From the NCBI RefSeq assembly GCF_943590815.1, contig NZ_CALSBS010000001.1, positions 310,001 through 374,000 on the forward strand: a stretch of 64,000 bases of DNA, given 5' to 3'. The DNA comes from Pseudocitrobacter vendiensis. GTDB taxonomy: Bacteria > Pseudomonadota > Gammaproteobacteria > Enterobacterales > Enterobacteriaceae. Shown here in pieces: positions 27,786-37,911 of the stretch (the first letter of the stretch is position 1; each line of letters begins with the position of its first letter). The notes under the pieces are model-generated. The model saw nothing but the letters and a program-made list of their open reading frames with translations, ran no database searches and was not told the origin of the DNA. The position numbers and the translations under genes were made by a program.

Positions 27786-28874
27786 TCAGCGGCTTTCTCT
27801 GCGCTGTTGATGGTAGGCAGATAACGCTTTTACCAGTGTCATTTCCTGTTGGCACCACGGTTTACCGTCGGCGTGAAGCACATCGTGGAACCACAGCGAC
27901 TGCGGATCTGGATGCGTTTTTTGCACGCCCGGCCAGGGGATCCAGGTTTGGGTTTTTCCGGCGACCAGCCCCCAGTGGTAGCAGCCCGTTTCGAAGGCGC
28001 TGAACAGTGGAAGTTGTTCACTGAAGTTGCAATCGACATGGCGGGCAAGCCATTCGGTGCACAGTACCGGACGGTTGCGCTGGGCCAGTTTTGCCAGAAT
28101 GTCCAGTTGACGGGCGGCGGTATTGTAGTTGTGGTAGCTGACGATATCAGACAGCGCCAGCGCGGTGGCATCAATGGGATGTTCAAACGTGTCGTATTCA
28201 TCGTGATCCACATGCCATGCGCCAACGGTCAGCGGCTGGCTCGGGCGGATGTCATGCGCCCAACTGAATACGGAGACCATGAGTGTTAACGCGAACTCTT
28301 CCAGCGCTTCATCTACTTCGCCAGATTCGCCGGGGCCGCTAAATACGCCTCGGTTGCCGGGTTCATTGTAGAGATCCCAGATAGCCACGCGGTCATCATT
28401 TTTAAAGCGGGTTAAGATGTCGCGCACATAGGCTTCGACACGTGGCCAGAGGCTTGGGCTCATCACGATAGCGCGCCCCGGGCTGGCTGCCGCCTGACTG
28501 TTATGCAGGTTCGGTACTGGCTCTTTTTGCGGGCCAAGATAGGGTTCGTCGCCGGAGAAACCACAATCATCCATCAGGGTCAGCATCACCTGGATTTTAT
28601 GTTTTGCGGCAAGTGTCAGAAAGGTGTCGATACGCGACAAAAGACCATCGCGGTCGTCTTCCCAGACAATGAACGGCAGGTTGGTACGCAGGGCGTTATA
28701 GCCATAATTGTGCGCCCACTCCAGCTCCTGATCGATAGTGTGGGCGTCGAAGGTATCGGCCTGCCACATTTCCGTCCAGTTCACCGCCGTGCGCGGTAAA
28801 TAGTTAAATCCACAGGCCCATCCATGATTCTTGTACCACTCCTGCGCCTGTGACTTACTCCACTGAGATTGCAT
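27786..28874 (-). CDS. Clan GH-A glycoside hydrolase (GH5-like)
   Basis: A 362-residue TIM-barrel glycosidase without a signal peptide, so probably cytoplasmic. The acid/base is Glu171 in WDLYNEPGN and the nucleophile Glu274 in [10 protein letters not shown], the pattern of clan GH-A retaining enzymes. Other barrel segments are [12 protein letters not shown] (22-33), [14 protein letters not shown] (61-74) and [13 protein letters not shown]. The exact family (GH5 subfamily or other) and substrate are not certain; beta-mannosidic or beta-xylosidic bonds are possible. The ATG follows AATGGAGAAGACTC. It is the first gene of the operon with the TogB-like protein and is divergent from a LacI-type regulator. 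Confidence 0.85.
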   Translation of the reverse strand: MQSQWSKSQAQEWYKNHGWACGFNYLPRTAVNWTEMWQADTFDAHTIDQELEWAHNYGYNALRTNLPFIVWEDDRDGLLSRIDTFLTLAAKHKIQVMLTLMDDCGFSGDEPYLGPQKEPVPNLHNSQAAASPGRAIVMSPSLWPRVEAYVRDILTRFKNDDRVAIWDLYNEPGNRGVFSGPGESGEVDEALEEFALTLMVSVFSWAHDIRPSQPLTVGAWHVDHDEYDTFEHPIDATALALSDIVSYHNYNTAARQLDILAKLAQRNRPVLCTEWLARHVDCNFSEQLPLFSAFETGCYHWGLVAGKTQTWIPWPGVQKTHPDPQSLWFHDVLHADGKPWCQQEMTLVKALSAYHQQRRESR

Positions 28875-28889
28875 GAGTCTTCTCCATTG

Positions 28890-28916
28890 GTAATAATATT
28901 AGCTAATATTTATTAC
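28890..28916. promoter_or_regulatory. AT-rich operator-like palindrome
   Basis: GTAATAATATTAG and CTAATATTTATTAC form an inverted repeat with one extra T in the right arm. It lies 15 bases before the glycosidase start, where a repressor would block the operon. Confidence 0.5.
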
Positions 28917-28917
28917 C

Positions 28918-28932
28918 TGCGTGACTCACGCA
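28918..28932. promoter_or_regulatory. Perfect 15-bp palindrome in divergent promoter region
   Basis: TGCGTGACTCACGCA is a perfect inverted repeat, directly next to the AT-rich palindrome and between the glycosidase and the LacI-type gene. A candidate operator of that regulator. Confidence 0.5.
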
Positions 28933-29016
28933 ATAAAATTCCTGGCATTTTGCCGTTTTGTTCACAAAAAAGTCGTAGATGTTTTGTGCTATAGTCGGCA
29001 GCGATAAGGAGCCGAA

Positions 29017-30027
29017 ATGCAAAAGAAAAATAAGATAACCATGAGCGATATAGCCAGAGAAGCGGGGGTGTCGCAGGCCACCGTATCGCTGGTGCTGAAC
29101 AATAGTCGGGCGGTGCGTTTGAGCGACGATACGCGTGAGCGTGTTTTCATTGCGGCGCAAAAGCTGGGTTATAAGAAAATCGCCGTGGCGCACCGCCAGG
29201 AAGGGCAGGAAGAGATTGCATTGCTGTTGTGCGGAATGGACGGTTACGATCCCTTTATTGATGCGCTGAGTGAGGCCAGCGGTACGGCCTGGCAGCGGGA
29301 TACGTTGCTGACAGTATATGACTATGGCGATGATTTTGAGATGGCCCGGCAAATCATCCAACAGCTGGCGGGGCGTAAATGCGCGGGCGTGATTCTGGCG
29401 AGCCCAACGACACGAGCGTTCGATTTTTCTCCGTTTGAGCCGCTGCTTAATGTCCCGGTGGTATTACTGAATCAGTACGACCCTGCGCGGCCACTGCTGC
29501 CTACCTTTTTGCCAGACGACCGCGCGAATGCCTGCCAGATAGTAAATCATCTGCTGGAGCAAGGCGTGACGCGTATCGCACACATTACCGGGGATGAATG
29601 GATGGACGCCAGCGTCCTGCGCCTGGAAGGCTATCGACAGACGCTTGAGCAGGCGGGGATAGCCATTGATGACGCGTTAATCAAGCCGACAGACTGGTCG
29701 TTGAATGCCACCTTCAACGCCACGCTGGAATTAATGAAATTACCGCAGCCACCGCAGGCTATTTTCTGCGCCAGCGACTGGATGACGCTCGGCTGCTACC
29801 AGGCGCTGGCGACGCTGAATATTAAGGTGCCGGATGACATTCTGGTGTGCGGCTACGACGATCAGCGGATTGCGCATCAGCTTACGCCGAGGCTCACCAG
29901 CGTACAGTTAGCTTACAGCGAGCTGGGCCGAATGGCGGTAGCTTACTTATGCGACGGTGATGATGTTGCCACTCACGTCCGGCTGGTGGGGAAATTACAG
30001 GTACGCGGCAGCAGCCAGCGTACCTGA
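29017..30027 (+). CDS. LacI/GalR-family transcription regulator
   Basis: A 336-residue repressor-type protein. N-terminal helix-turn-helix MSDIAREAGVSQATVSLVLN at residues 9-28, hinge helix near 50, then a periplasmic-binding-protein-like effector domain (GVILASPTTR, ITGDEWMDAS, FCASDWMTLG, VCGYDDQRI). ATG at 29017 follows AAGGAG. It is divergent from the glycosidase operon with 142 bases between the starts, so it most likely controls that operon in response to a sugar. It ends 6 bases from the convergent gstB gene. Confidence 0.9.
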   Translation: MQKKNKITMSDIAREAGVSQATVSLVLNNSRAVRLSDDTRERVFIAAQKLGYKKIAVAHRQEGQEEIALLLCGMDGYDPFIDALSEASGTAWQRDTLLTVYDYGDDFEMARQIIQQLAGRKCAGVILASPTTRAFDFSPFEPLLNVPVVLLNQYDPARPLLPTFLPDDRANACQIVNHLLEQGVTRIAHITGDEWMDASVLRLEGYRQTLEQAGIAIDDALIKPTDWSLNATFNATLELMKLPQPPQAIFCASDWMTLGCYQALATLNIKVPDDILVCGYDDQRIAHQLTPRLTSVQLAYSELGRMAVAYLCDGDDVATHVRLVGKLQVRGSSQRT

Positions 30028-30033
30028 GGGGCA

Positions 30034-30660
30034 TCAGGTGACGGGGATCATCACCACATTCTTGAAGGCCGGGCGATCTGCAAGCTGCTGATACCAGCGC
30101 GTCAGATTCGGATACGGCTGCCAGGTTTTTACCGTTTCCAGCAGGTTGTAAACGAACGGTGCAACAGCGATATCGCCGGGGCCAAAGTCGTCACCGGATA
30201 ACCAGCGATGCTTCGCCAGTTCGGCGTCAAGCATCGCCAGCAACGGTTCACACTGGGTGATGGCTTTTTCAATCGCCGCGTGATCGCGTTTTTCCGGCGG
30301 CGTTCTGACCAGCCCCATCAGGATCAGGCGGTGGCTGGGGGAGAGCGTATCATTGGCCCAGTCCATCCACTTCTCGCCCTGTGCGCGCTTCACGGGTGAT
30401 TCCTGCCACAGACGACTCTGACCGTACTGGGCTATCAGATAACGCACGATAGTATTTGACTCCCACAGCACAATACCCGCCTCGTCATCTTTCAACAGCG
30501 GCACCAGACCATTGGGATTGAGTGCCAGGAATTCGGCATCGTGGTTCAAACCAAATTCCATGCCCGCCATAATCTGCTGATAAGGTAATTCCAGTTCCTC
30601 CAGCGTCCAGCGGACCTTTTTCACGTTCGTTGAGTTATTGCGTCCCCACAGCGTAATCAT
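30034..30660 (-). CDS. gstB: Glutathione S-transferase GstB
   Basis: A 208-residue cytosolic glutathione transferase: thioredoxin-like N-terminal domain ([30 protein letters not shown] binding the gamma-glutamyl part) and all-helical C-terminal domain ([15 protein letters not shown]). E. coli GstB dehalogenates bromoacetate. ATG 30660 gives the E. coli length (MITLWG) and follows GGGGTG; a GTG two codons upstream is less likely. Confidence 0.92.
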   Translation of the reverse strand: MITLWGRNNSTNVKKVRWTLEELELPYQQIMAGMEFGLNHDAEFLALNPNGLVPLLKDDEAGIVLWESNTIVRYLIAQYGQSRLWQESPVKRAQGEKWMDWANDTLSPSHRLILMGLVRTPPEKRDHAAIEKAITQCEPLLAMLDAELAKHRWLSGDDFGPGDIAVAPFVYNLLETVKTWQPYPNLTRWYQQLADRPAFKNVVMIPVT

Positions 30661-30900
30661 AATCACCCCAATGTTTCGTATCAGTACGTATCAGCATGGT
30701 GATTCAATCCTGAGCATTAGGCAATCTCGATCAAAAAATTGTTCAGGATTTTCGCACATCAGGGGGATCTTGCGTAAACTTAACAAACTTTACCAACTCA
30801 CTGTTTCATTGAGAGAGTTTATACGTTATTACTCACCGCCTGGTGCAGCACGGTAACGGTAGTGGCGTGTTTTTTTGGAATGGATACTTGGGTGGCTTTT

Positions 30901-32103
30901 ATGACGCGTGATGCTTTTTCCCTTCGAGGCCTGGTGACGGGCTCTGCTCTTTTACTTCTTGTCGCACCTGCTGTGCAGGCGGCGGAACAACTTCCTGATG
31001 CGCCGTCGATTGACGCACGTGCGTGGATCCTGATGGATTACTCCAGCGGTAAAGTGTTAACCGAAGGGAATGCGGACGAAAAACTGGACCCGGCCAGCCT
31101 GACCAAAATCATGACCAGCTACGTGGTGGGCCAGGCGCTGAAAGCGGGGAAAATTAAGCCGACCGATATGGTCACCATCGGAAAAGATGCATGGGCGACA
31201 GGTAACCCGGCACTGCGTGGCTCTTCCGTCATGTTCCTGAAGCCAGGCGAACAGGTTTCCGTTGAGAACCTGAATAAAGGTGTGATTATCCAGTCCGGTA
31301 ACGACGCCAGTATCGCCATTGCGGATTATGTCGCAGGCAGCCAGGACTCCTTCGTGAGCCTGATGAACGGCTATGCACAGAAAATTGGCCTCACCAATAC
31401 CACCTTCAAAACCGTCCACGGCCTCGATGCGCCGGGGCAGTTCAGTACTGCGCGCGACATGGCCTTGTTGACCAAAGCCATGATCCACGATGTGCCGGAA
31501 GAGTACGCGATTCACAAAGAGAAAGAGTTCACCTTTAACAATATTCGTCAGCCAAACCGTAACCGTCTGTTGTGGAGCTCAAGCCTGAACGTCGACGGCG
31601 TGAAAACGGGCACCACCGCAGGGGCGGGCTATAACCTGGTGGCGTCTGCCAGTCAGGGCGAAATGCGTCTGATTTCCGTGGTACTCGGCACCAAAACGGA
31701 CCGTATCCGCTTTGGCGAATCAGAAAAACTGTTGACCTGGGGCTTCCGCTTCTTCGAAACCGTGACGCCGATTAAACCGGACGCCACCTTTGTGACGCAG
31801 CGCGTCTGGTTCGGCAATACCAGCGAAGCGAAGCTGGGTGCAGGCGAAGCGGGCTCAATTACTATACCGAAAGGGCAACTGAAAAACCTGAAGGCCAGTT
31901 ACTCACTGACACAACCGCAGCTCACCGCGCCGCTCAAGAAGGGCCAGGTTGTTGGGACTATCGACTTTAAACTGAATGATAAAACTATTGAACAGCGTCC
32001 GCTGATCGTGATGGAAGCCGTGGAAGAGGGCGGGTTCTTTAACCGGATGCTCGATTTCGTGCTGATGAAATTCCACGAATGGTTTGGTAGCTGGTTCTCT
32101 TAA
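30901..32103 (+). CDS. dacC: D-alanyl-D-alanine carboxypeptidase (PBP6)
   Basis: A 400-residue penicillin-binding protein that trims the terminal D-Ala of peptidoglycan stem peptides. The signal peptide ends VQA/AEQ near residue 27. Active-site motifs are SLTK (66-69), SGN (132-134) and KTG (235-237). The C-terminal amphipathic helix ([16 protein letters not shown]) anchors it on the inner membrane. ATG 30901 is chosen to match the E. coli length; the open frame begins 13 codons earlier. Confidence 0.95.
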   Translation: MTRDAFSLRGLVTGSALLLLVAPAVQAAEQLPDAPSIDARAWILMDYSSGKVLTEGNADEKLDPASLTKIMTSYVVGQALKAGKIKPTDMVTIGKDAWATGNPALRGSSVMFLKPGEQVSVENLNKGVIIQSGNDASIAIADYVAGSQDSFVSLMNGYAQKIGLTNTTFKTVHGLDAPGQFSTARDMALLTKAMIHDVPEEYAIHKEKEFTFNNIRQPNRNRLLWSSSLNVDGVKTGTTAGAGYNLVASASQGEMRLISVVLGTKTDRIRFGESEKLLTWGFRFFETVTPIKPDATFVTQRVWFGNTSEAKLGAGEAGSITIPKGQLKNLKASYSLTQPQLTAPLKKGQVVGTIDFKLNDKTIEQRPLIVMEAVEEGGFFNRMLDFVLMKFHEWFGSWFS

Positions 32104-32117
32104 TTGACGATAACAGG

Positions 32118-32135
32118 CCGCGCCAGCTGGCGCGG
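32118..32135. terminator. Palindromic hairpin between dacC and deoR
   Basis: CCGCGCCAG / CTGGCGCGG, a perfect 18-base inverted repeat between two convergent genes. Probably terminates both. Confidence 0.65.
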
Positions 32136-32894
32136 TCAGTAAAGTAAGGATATCTGCGTTTTTTTCGCCAGCGCGACAATATCATCATCCGGGCGAATAT
32201 CACTGGCAATTACATCAAACTTCTCCAGCGCGCCCATTCTTGCCGGGCGTACCTTACCAAATTTACTGTGATCCGCCACCAGCACGTGGTAGCGCGCCTG
32301 ACGCATCGCCCAGTGTTTTACGGGTAACTCTTCAAGATTAAAGCAGGTTGCGCCCTGAATAATGTCGATGCCAGCCGCCGAATAAAAGGCGATATCCGGG
32401 CAGAGATGGGCCAGCGTGTCGTGTTCGCTCAGCGGTTTAAAGATGGCGTTGCTGGCATGAAACTCGCCCCCGCAGAGGATAACTTTGCAGTTGGGTTTTT
32501 CCTGTAACGCCAGGAAGGTGTTCAGCGAATAGCAAACCCCGGTAAAAGGCAGCTCATTATCAATAGCGTCAATGATCCACGGTGTCGTCGTACCGCAGTC
32601 AAAAAAGGCCATCTGGTGTGCTTTCAACAACTGCGCAGCATGCTGAGCCGCACGCTTCTTTTCGTCCACCAGGCGTGTTTTTTGATCGCTTAAGAGATAA
32701 TGCGAGGCGCTACGCGGTTCGAGGACGATGTAGCCGCCGAGTAGCACCACTGGCCCGCTCTGGCTATTCAGGTCACGGCGAACCGTCATTTCTGAAACGC
32801 CCAACAGCGCTGCGGCTTCTTTAAGGTGCAGTTTATCGCTGCGTTTTAATGCCTGAATGAGTTGACCAATCCGCTCGTCGCGTCGTGTTTCCAT
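32136..32894 (-). CDS. deoR: Deoxyribose operon repressor
   Basis: A 252-residue DeoR-family regulator. N-terminal helix-turn-helix LKEAAALLGVSEMTVRRDLN (about 24-43) and a C-terminal sugar-phosphate sensor domain (FDCGTTTPWIID, CGGEFHASNAIFKP, DHSKFGKVRPARMG). It represses deoCABD and nupG in the absence of deoxyribose 5-phosphate. Length equals E. coli DeoR. Confidence 0.95.
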   Translation of the reverse strand: METRRDERIGQLIQALKRSDKLHLKEAAALLGVSEMTVRRDLNSQSGPVVLLGGYIVLEPRSASHYLLSDQKTRLVDEKKRAAQHAAQLLKAHQMAFFDCGTTTPWIIDAIDNELPFTGVCYSLNTFLALQEKPNCKVILCGGEFHASNAIFKPLSEHDTLAHLCPDIAFYSAAGIDIIQGATCFNLEELPVKHWAMRQARYHVLVADHSKFGKVRPARMGALEKFDVIASDIRPDDDIVALAKKTQISLLY

Positions 32895-32913
32895 GTTTCC
32901 TCTGCCGGGCCAG

Positions 32914-32932
32914 CTCCGGCAGGGCGCCGGAG
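32914..32932 (-). terminator. Hairpin after ybjG
   Basis: CTCCGGC-AGGGC-GCCGGAG between the ybjG stop and the deoR start; likely terminates ybjG before deoR. Confidence 0.5.
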
Positions 32933-32963
32933 TCAGCCTGTCATATTACCTGTGCCTGACGGC

Positions 32964-33572
32964 TTAGTCACGCACCCAACCCTTGCGAATGGGAAGGGAG
33001 AAAAGCATACGGTAGAGTGATTGCAGGCGTTGATAGACCTGAGAGCCAAAGCGATGCCAGAGCATTTGTGAGGTCAGGCAGCCAATCAGGCCGCTCAGGA
33101 AACCGCCGAGCATATCGATAGGCCAGTGCACGCCAAGATAAACCCGTGACCAGGCGATCGCGCAGGCAATAACCATTAATATCGCGCCGGACCACAAACG
33201 GTGCCAGAACAGGAAGGCGAGGGCAAAGGTGAAAATCACCGTACCGTGATCGCTTGGGAAGGAGTCGTCTGCGGCATGCGGCAGGAAGTTGTAGCCTACG
33301 CCATCAACAAAGGGACGATCGTGCGGGAAAAGATGGCCCACAACCCATGAAAGCGTCAGGGCGACGACTATTGCCAGCGCGGTTTTAACCACCAGTTGAC
33401 GCTGGGCGCAAACCTGTTGTTTCGGCCCCCAAAGCCAGAGCGCAGCCGCCAGGAAGGGAACGATAGAGATAAGGTCGCGGGCGATAAAGGTCGCCAGAGT
33501 GATTAACCACTGTGCCGAAGCGGGGGTGGCATTCAACAGCGCGAAGAGTTGGTGGTTCAGGATTTCCAGCAT
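32964..33572 (-). CDS. ybjG: Undecaprenyl-diphosphatase (PAP2 type)
   Basis: A 202-residue inner-membrane PAP2 phosphatase that recycles undecaprenyl pyrophosphate for envelope polymer synthesis. Catalytic motifs: KxxxxxxRP-like HLFPHDRPF, PSDH (SFPSDHGTV) and SRVYLGVHWPIDMLGG, all intact. About five membrane segments. E. coli YbjG is 198 residues; overexpression there raises bacitracin resistance. Confidence 0.93.
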   Translation of the reverse strand: MLEILNHQLFALLNATPASAQWLITLATFIARDLISIVPFLAAALWLWGPKQQVCAQRQLVVKTALAIVVALTLSWVVGHLFPHDRPFVDGVGYNFLPHAADDSFPSDHGTVIFTFALAFLFWHRLWSGAILMVIACAIAWSRVYLGVHWPIDMLGGFLSGLIGCLTSQMLWHRFGSQVYQRLQSLYRMLFSLPIRKGWVRD

Positions 33573-33839
33573 AATATCCAGACTTTTATGACAGATTAAT
33601 GACCGATACCTTAAAAAGCTTAACCGCAGCGGTAAAGGGGGATTGTCTTAATTCCGCTCCCATGCACGCGTACTAATCAGGTTAACTCGTTGAAATCAGC
33701 ACACTATACCCATCCAAAGTTAAGTAAACCTTAAACGAGTAAATTTGTGCGGAATTATTACATCTGAGCGATAATTTACTATCGTCACTACGACCTGTGG
33801 ATTAAACTTGCGCGTTTTTACACTGAGTTAGTTTTGGTA

Positions 33840-35075
33840 ATGAGTAATCCCTCTCTTTCCGGCAAACGTCTGGGCCGTCAGGCGCTGCTTTTTCCGCTCT
33901 GTCTGGTGCTGTACGAATTCTCCACCTATATCGGCAACGATATGATTCAGCCGGGTATGCTGGCGGTGGTGGAACAATTCAACGCGGGCAACGAGTGGGT
34001 TCCCACCTCAATGACGGCTTATATGGCAGGCGGCATGTTTTTACAGTGGCTGCTGGGGCCGCTGTCGGACCGTATTGGCCGCCGCCCGGTGATGTTGACC
34101 GGCGTGGTATGGTTTATTGTCACTTGCCTGGCGACGCTGCTGGTACACAATATCGAACAGTTTATTTTCCTGCGTTTTCTGCAAGGGGTCAGCCTGTGCT
34201 TTATCGGCGCGGTAGGCTATGCGGCAATTCAGGAATCTTTCGACGAAGCCACCTGCATTAAGATTACCGCGCTGATGGCAAACGTTGCGCTGATTGCGCC
34301 ACTGCTTGGCCCGCTGGTCGGTGCGGCCTGGGTGCACGTTGCGCCGTGGGAAGGTATGTTTGTGCTGTTCGCCTTGCTCTCGGTTGTCGCTTTCGGCGGC
34401 TTGTTCCGCGCAATGCCGGAAACCGCAACGCGTATCGGCGAAAAACTATCGCTCGGTGAGTTAGGTCGTGATTACGCGCTGGTGCTCAAAAATGGGCGTT
34501 TCCTGGCGGGCGCGCTGGCAACGGGCTTTGTTAGCCTGCCGTTGCTGGCGTGGATTGCCCAATCACCGGTGATTATTATCAGCGGTGAGCAGGCCAGCAG
34601 CTATGAATATGGCCTGTTACAGGTGCCGATCTTCGGCGCGCTGATCGCCGGTAACCTGACGCTGGCGCGCCTGACCTCTCGCCGCTCTGTGCGTTCACTG
34701 ATTATCATGGGCGGTTGGCCGATTATGGCCGGTTTAGTGCTGGCGGCGGCGGCAACGGTCGTTTCCTCGCACGCCTATCTGTGGATGACGGCGGGATTGA
34801 GCGTTTACGCGTTTGGCATTGGTGTGGCGAATGCCGGCCTGGTGCGTTTGACGCTGTTTGCCAGCGAGATGAGCAAAGGCACCGTTTCGGCGGCGATGGG
34901 CATGTTGCAGATGCTGATTTTTACCGTCGGTATCGAAGTCAGCAAACACATGTACCTGCAAGGCGGGAACGGGCTGTTTAGCCTCTTCAACCTGGCGAAC
35001 GGCGTGCTGTGGCTGGTGGCGGTTGTTTTCTTCCTGAAAGACAAATCGGTCGGCAGCAGCAACCAGCCGCAATAA
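33840..35075 (+). CDS. mdfA: Multidrug efflux MFS transporter MdfA
   Basis: A 411-residue 12-segment major-facilitator drug/proton antiporter (Cmr). Glu26 and Asp34 in [10 protein letters not shown], needed for drug recognition and proton coupling, are present. Motif A is [13 protein letters not shown] between segments 2 and 3. ATG 33840 places Glu26 and Asp34 at their known positions; a TTG two codons upstream also opens the frame. It exports chloramphenicol, quinolones and lipophilic cations in E. coli. Confidence 0.95.
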   Translation: MSNPSLSGKRLGRQALLFPLCLVLYEFSTYIGNDMIQPGMLAVVEQFNAGNEWVPTSMTAYMAGGMFLQWLLGPLSDRIGRRPVMLTGVVWFIVTCLATLLVHNIEQFIFLRFLQGVSLCFIGAVGYAAIQESFDEATCIKITALMANVALIAPLLGPLVGAAWVHVAPWEGMFVLFALLSVVAFGGLFRAMPETATRIGEKLSLGELGRDYALVLKNGRFLAGALATGFVSLPLLAWIAQSPVIIISGEQASSYEYGLLQVPIFGALIAGNLTLARLTSRRSVRSLIIMGGWPIMAGLVLAAAATVVSSHAYLWMTAGLSVYAFGIGVANAGLVRLTLFASEMSKGTVSAAMGMLQMLIFTVGIEVSKHMYLQGGNGLFSLFNLANGVLWLVAVVFFLKDKSVGSSNQPQ

Positions 35076-35082
35076 TGTTTAA

Positions 35083-35103
35083 GCCCGGCAAGCGCTGCCG
35101 GGC
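35083..35103. terminator. Hairpin between mdfA and ybjI
   Basis: GCCCGGCA-AGCGC-TGCCGGGC between convergent stops; a likely bidirectional terminator. Confidence 0.7.
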
Positions 35104-35109
35104 AGTCAT

Positions 35110-35922
35110 TCAGGCGAACGGGGCTTCGCCGTTCAATGCTTTCTCAATAATGTCCAGCACACCCTCTTCGTTATTATGCGGCGCACGATATTTCGCTACT
35201 GACTTCACCACGTCCGACGCATTCGCCATCGCAAAACCGTACCCCGCCTGTTGCAGCATTTCGATATCGTTACCGCTGTCGCCAAAGGCCAGAACGTCGC
35301 TGTCGTCAATGCCCCAACGCGCCTGCAGCAGACGCAGGCCGTTCGCTTTATGAACGCCAGGGACGATAAGGTCGATACTGCCATGGCCGGTCGTGACGGC
35401 GGTGAGCATATCGCCCACTTCTTCATGAATCAGTTTTTGCATCTCGGGCACCAGAGTATCCGGGACATTCAGACCAAACTTCAGGAAAGTATCTTTAATA
35501 TTGTCGAAGTTATCGACTTCTTCCAGACGATGATAGTAGCGGATGGCGATATCCTTGAATGCCTGATCGTAGCGTTTTAGCGTGTAAGCGCTCTGTTTTC
35601 CGCAGGCAATGATCTCCAGTTCGGTACGGGTTTGCAGATAGCGCACCACGTCCAGGAAATGCTGCTCTGGAATACTGCAGTTGAAAATATCTTCACCGGC
35701 ATCCACTACCCAGCCGCCGTTTTCGGCAACAAACGCGATTTCATCAACAATCTCCGGGAAGAAGGAGATGAGCTGATAATACTGGTTGCCGCTGGCGACG
35801 GCGAAGCGGATACCTTGCTGTTTCATGCGCTGATACTGAGCCAGGAATCGCTCCCGATTATAGGTTTTTGCATCGCTGAGAAAGGTGCCATCCATGTCGA
35901 CTGCAATCAGTTTGATACTCAT
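35110..35922 (-). CDS. ybjI: HAD-family phosphatase YbjI
   Basis: A 270-residue Cof-type haloacid dehalogenase-like phosphatase. Motif 1 DMDGTFL (9-15), motif 2 VASGN near 60, and motif 4 [13 protein letters not shown] near 213. E. coli YbjI dephosphorylates FMN and some sugar phosphates. Its start overlaps the ybjJ stop by 4 bases (ATGA), so the two are an operon. Confidence 0.93.
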   Translation of the reverse strand: MSIKLIAVDMDGTFLSDAKTYNRERFLAQYQRMKQQGIRFAVASGNQYYQLISFFPEIVDEIAFVAENGGWVVDAGEDIFNCSIPEQHFLDVVRYLQTRTELEIIACGKQSAYTLKRYDQAFKDIAIRYYHRLEEVDNFDNIKDTFLKFGLNVPDTLVPEMQKLIHEEVGDMLTAVTTGHGSIDLIVPGVHKANGLRLLQARWGIDDSDVLAFGDSGNDIEMLQQAGYGFAMANASDVVKSVAKYRAPHNNEEGVLDIIEKALNGEAPFA

Positions 35923-37127
35923 CCATTACTCTCCATCACAACGTTGGGTTCAGGTTTAGCCACCGCACGCGCTACCAGCGCAGCGACCAGCACCAGCGCC
36001 AGCACGGCGAGCATGGCGCTGCGCAGACCATAATGTTCGCCGAGGAAGCCCAGCAGCGGCGGCCCGACAAGAAAAGCAAGATAACCGGTGGTGGCGACGA
36101 CGCTCACGCGGGTCGGCGCATCCGGGCCGGTATCGCTGGCGGCGGAAATGGTTAACGGGAAGCCCAGCGACGCGCCCAGCCCCCATAAAATTACGGATAC
36201 GCCGGCAACCCAGTCGATATCGACAAAGATTATCAGCGCGATACCCAGCGCGCCCATCAGCGCACTGGCACGAACCACCGTCACGCGGCTGTAGCGATCA
36301 ATGAACCAACCGCCGGTAAAGCGGCCAAGGGTCATGCCCAGGGTGAATCCGGCATAAATTAAGGCGCCGGATTTCGCGCTAAACCCGTGACCGTCAACCA
36401 TCAGCAACGGCAACCAGTCATTCGCCGAGCCTTCGGCAAATGCCATCGCCAGCACCACAACGCCTATCAGCATCAGTTGCATATCGCGCCAGAAGGGAAC
36501 GCCTTTCTCACTATGCTGTGTGCCATCCGCGGCATTTTTGCCGGTACCTTCGGGGATAGCCCGTATGGCGATAGCGATAGGTGCGATGCCCACCAGCGCT
36601 GCCAGGGCAATATGCCACATTGCGGGTAGACCAAACGCGGTTAACGCCATCCCCACGCCTGCGCCCACCAGGGTTCCGAAGCTGTAAAAACCGTGCATCA
36701 TCGGCAGTACGGTTTTTTTCATCTCTTGTTCAACGGCAGCGCCTTCAACATTAATGGCCACTTCCGCCGCGCCAAAGCTGCCGCCAAACACTGCCAGCCC
36801 GGCGGCAAATATCCATGCTGAGCTGAACCAGAGTGCGATACTTAAAATCAGCATCCCGATAATGGCACAGGACATAGTCGTGCGAATCACCGTGCGCGTG
36901 CCAAAACGTTTCACCAGTGGAGCAGAGCAAAGAATACCGCTCATTGAGCCCACCGACAGCCCGAACAGCACAATGCCCATCTCCGCCGTCGACACCGATA
37001 AAATATCGCGGATAGCAGGCGTACGTGTCGCCCATGAGGCCATTAGTAAGCCCGGTAAAAAGAAGAACATAAACAGCGCATACATGCGCAACTGAAGGGT
37101 CTTGCGGGGCGTCACATTGTTATCCAT
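35919..37127 (-). CDS. ybjJ: Major-facilitator inner-membrane protein YbjJ
   Basis: A 402-residue MFS transporter with 12 predicted membrane segments; the length matches E. coli YbjJ. Two-fold symmetric halves are visible ([20 protein letters not shown] in the first, [19 protein letters not shown] in the second). The substrate is unknown. The start is at ATG 37127, 75 bases from the divergent rcdA start, so both probably share an operator region bound by RcdA. Confidence 0.92.
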   Translation of the reverse strand: MDNNVTPRKTLQLRMYALFMFFFLPGLLMASWATRTPAIRDILSVSTAEMGIVLFGLSVGSMSGILCSAPLVKRFGTRTVIRTTMSCAIIGMLILSIALWFSSAWIFAAGLAVFGGSFGAAEVAINVEGAAVEQEMKKTVLPMMHGFYSFGTLVGAGVGMALTAFGLPAMWHIALAALVGIAPIAIAIRAIPEGTGKNAADGTQHSEKGVPFWRDMQLMLIGVVVLAMAFAEGSANDWLPLLMVDGHGFSAKSGALIYAGFTLGMTLGRFTGGWFIDRYSRVTVVRASALMGALGIALIIFVDIDWVAGVSVILWGLGASLGFPLTISAASDTGPDAPTRVSVVATTGYLAFLVGPPLLGFLGEHYGLRSAMLAVLALVLVAALVARAVAKPEPNVVMESNG

Positions 37128-37202
37128 TAGCGAAGTTGACGAAATGATGCGACAACACTAGCAAGGCTGTGTACATTTGTACATAAACAAACGAGGAGAA
37201 AT

Positions 37203-37751
37203 ATGGCCCGTCGACCCAACGATCCGCAGCGCCGGGAGCGCATCCTGGACGCCACGCTGGAAACCATCGCCGCCCACGGCATCAGCGCCGTCACGCACCG
37301 CAAAATCGCCAGTTGTGCCGATGTCCCGCTGGGTTCGATGACCTATTACTTTGACGGCATTGAAGCATTGCTGGTGGAGGCGTTCACGGTATTCACCGAA
37401 CGGATGTCTCAGGAGTATCGTGACTTTTTCTGTGGGGTTGAAAACCCTGCCGCCGCCTGTGATGCAATCACTCAGCTTATCTATAGTAGTGAAGTCACCA
37501 CGCCGCGTAACATGACGCTGATGTATCAGTTGTATGCTTTTGCCAGCAATCGCCCGGCGTTAAAAGGCGTGATGCAAAACTGGATGCAGCGTAGCCAGCA
37601 AACGCTGGAGCAGTGGTTTGACCCGGCAACCGCCCGCGCGCTGGATGCGTTTATCGAAGGGATGACGCTACATTTTGTCACCGACCGCCAGCCGCTGACA
37701 AAGGCGCAGATACGGGAAACGGTGGGAAGGATTGCGGGAGAGGGGCTGTAG
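37203..37751 (+). CDS. rcdA: TetR-family regulator RcdA
   Basis: A 182-residue TetR-type regulator (YbjK). The helix-turn-helix lies in the first 50 residues ([20 protein letters not shown], then [14 protein letters not shown]). RcdA in E. coli activates csgD and affects stress and biofilm genes. Start follows GAGGAGAAAT. The C-terminus lies next to the 3' end of rybB on the other strand, whose terminator probably serves both. Confidence 0.92.
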   Translation: MARRPNDPQRRERILDATLETIAAHGISAVTHRKIASCADVPLGSMTYYFDGIEALLVEAFTVFTERMSQEYRDFFCGVENPAAACDAITQLIYSSEVTTPRNMTLMYQLYAFASNRPALKGVMQNWMQRSQQTLEQWFDPATARALDAFIEGMTLHFVTDRQPLTKAQIRETVGRIAGEGL

Positions 37752-37756
37752 AAAAC

Positions 37757-37836
37757 AAAAAACCCATCAACCTTGAACCAAATCTGGCGGGGTTGATGGG
37801 CTCCACAAAATGGGGACATCAAAGAAAAGCAGTGGC
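37757..37836 (-). ncRNA. rybB: RybB small regulatory RNA
   Basis: On the minus strand, an 80-nt RNA starting GCCACTGCTTTTCTTTGATG at 37836, the exact 5' seed of RybB that pairs with outer-membrane porin mRNAs. It continues through CCCCATTTTGTGGAG and ends in the terminator CCCATCAACC / GGTTGATGGG plus six T. RybB is Hfq-dependent and represses porins when sigma-E is active. The position between rcdA and ybjL is that of E. coli. The terminal loop differs slightly (GCCAGATTTGGTTC) while the seed is unchanged. Confidence 0.96.
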
Positions 37837-37841
37837 ATAAG

Positions 37842-37869
37842 TTATGACTGACGCTTATGCGAAAAGTTC
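37842..37869 (-). promoter_or_regulatory. Sigma-E promoter of rybB
   Basis: Minus strand GAACTT at 37869-37864 (-35), 16-base spacer, TCATAA at 37847-37842 (-10), and the RybB 5' end 6 bases further on. This fits the sigma-E consensus and known control of RybB. Confidence 0.85.
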
Positions 37870-37911
37870 TCTGTATCCCTAAAAATTTTTCTAAACATTT
37901 AAGACTAAGAA

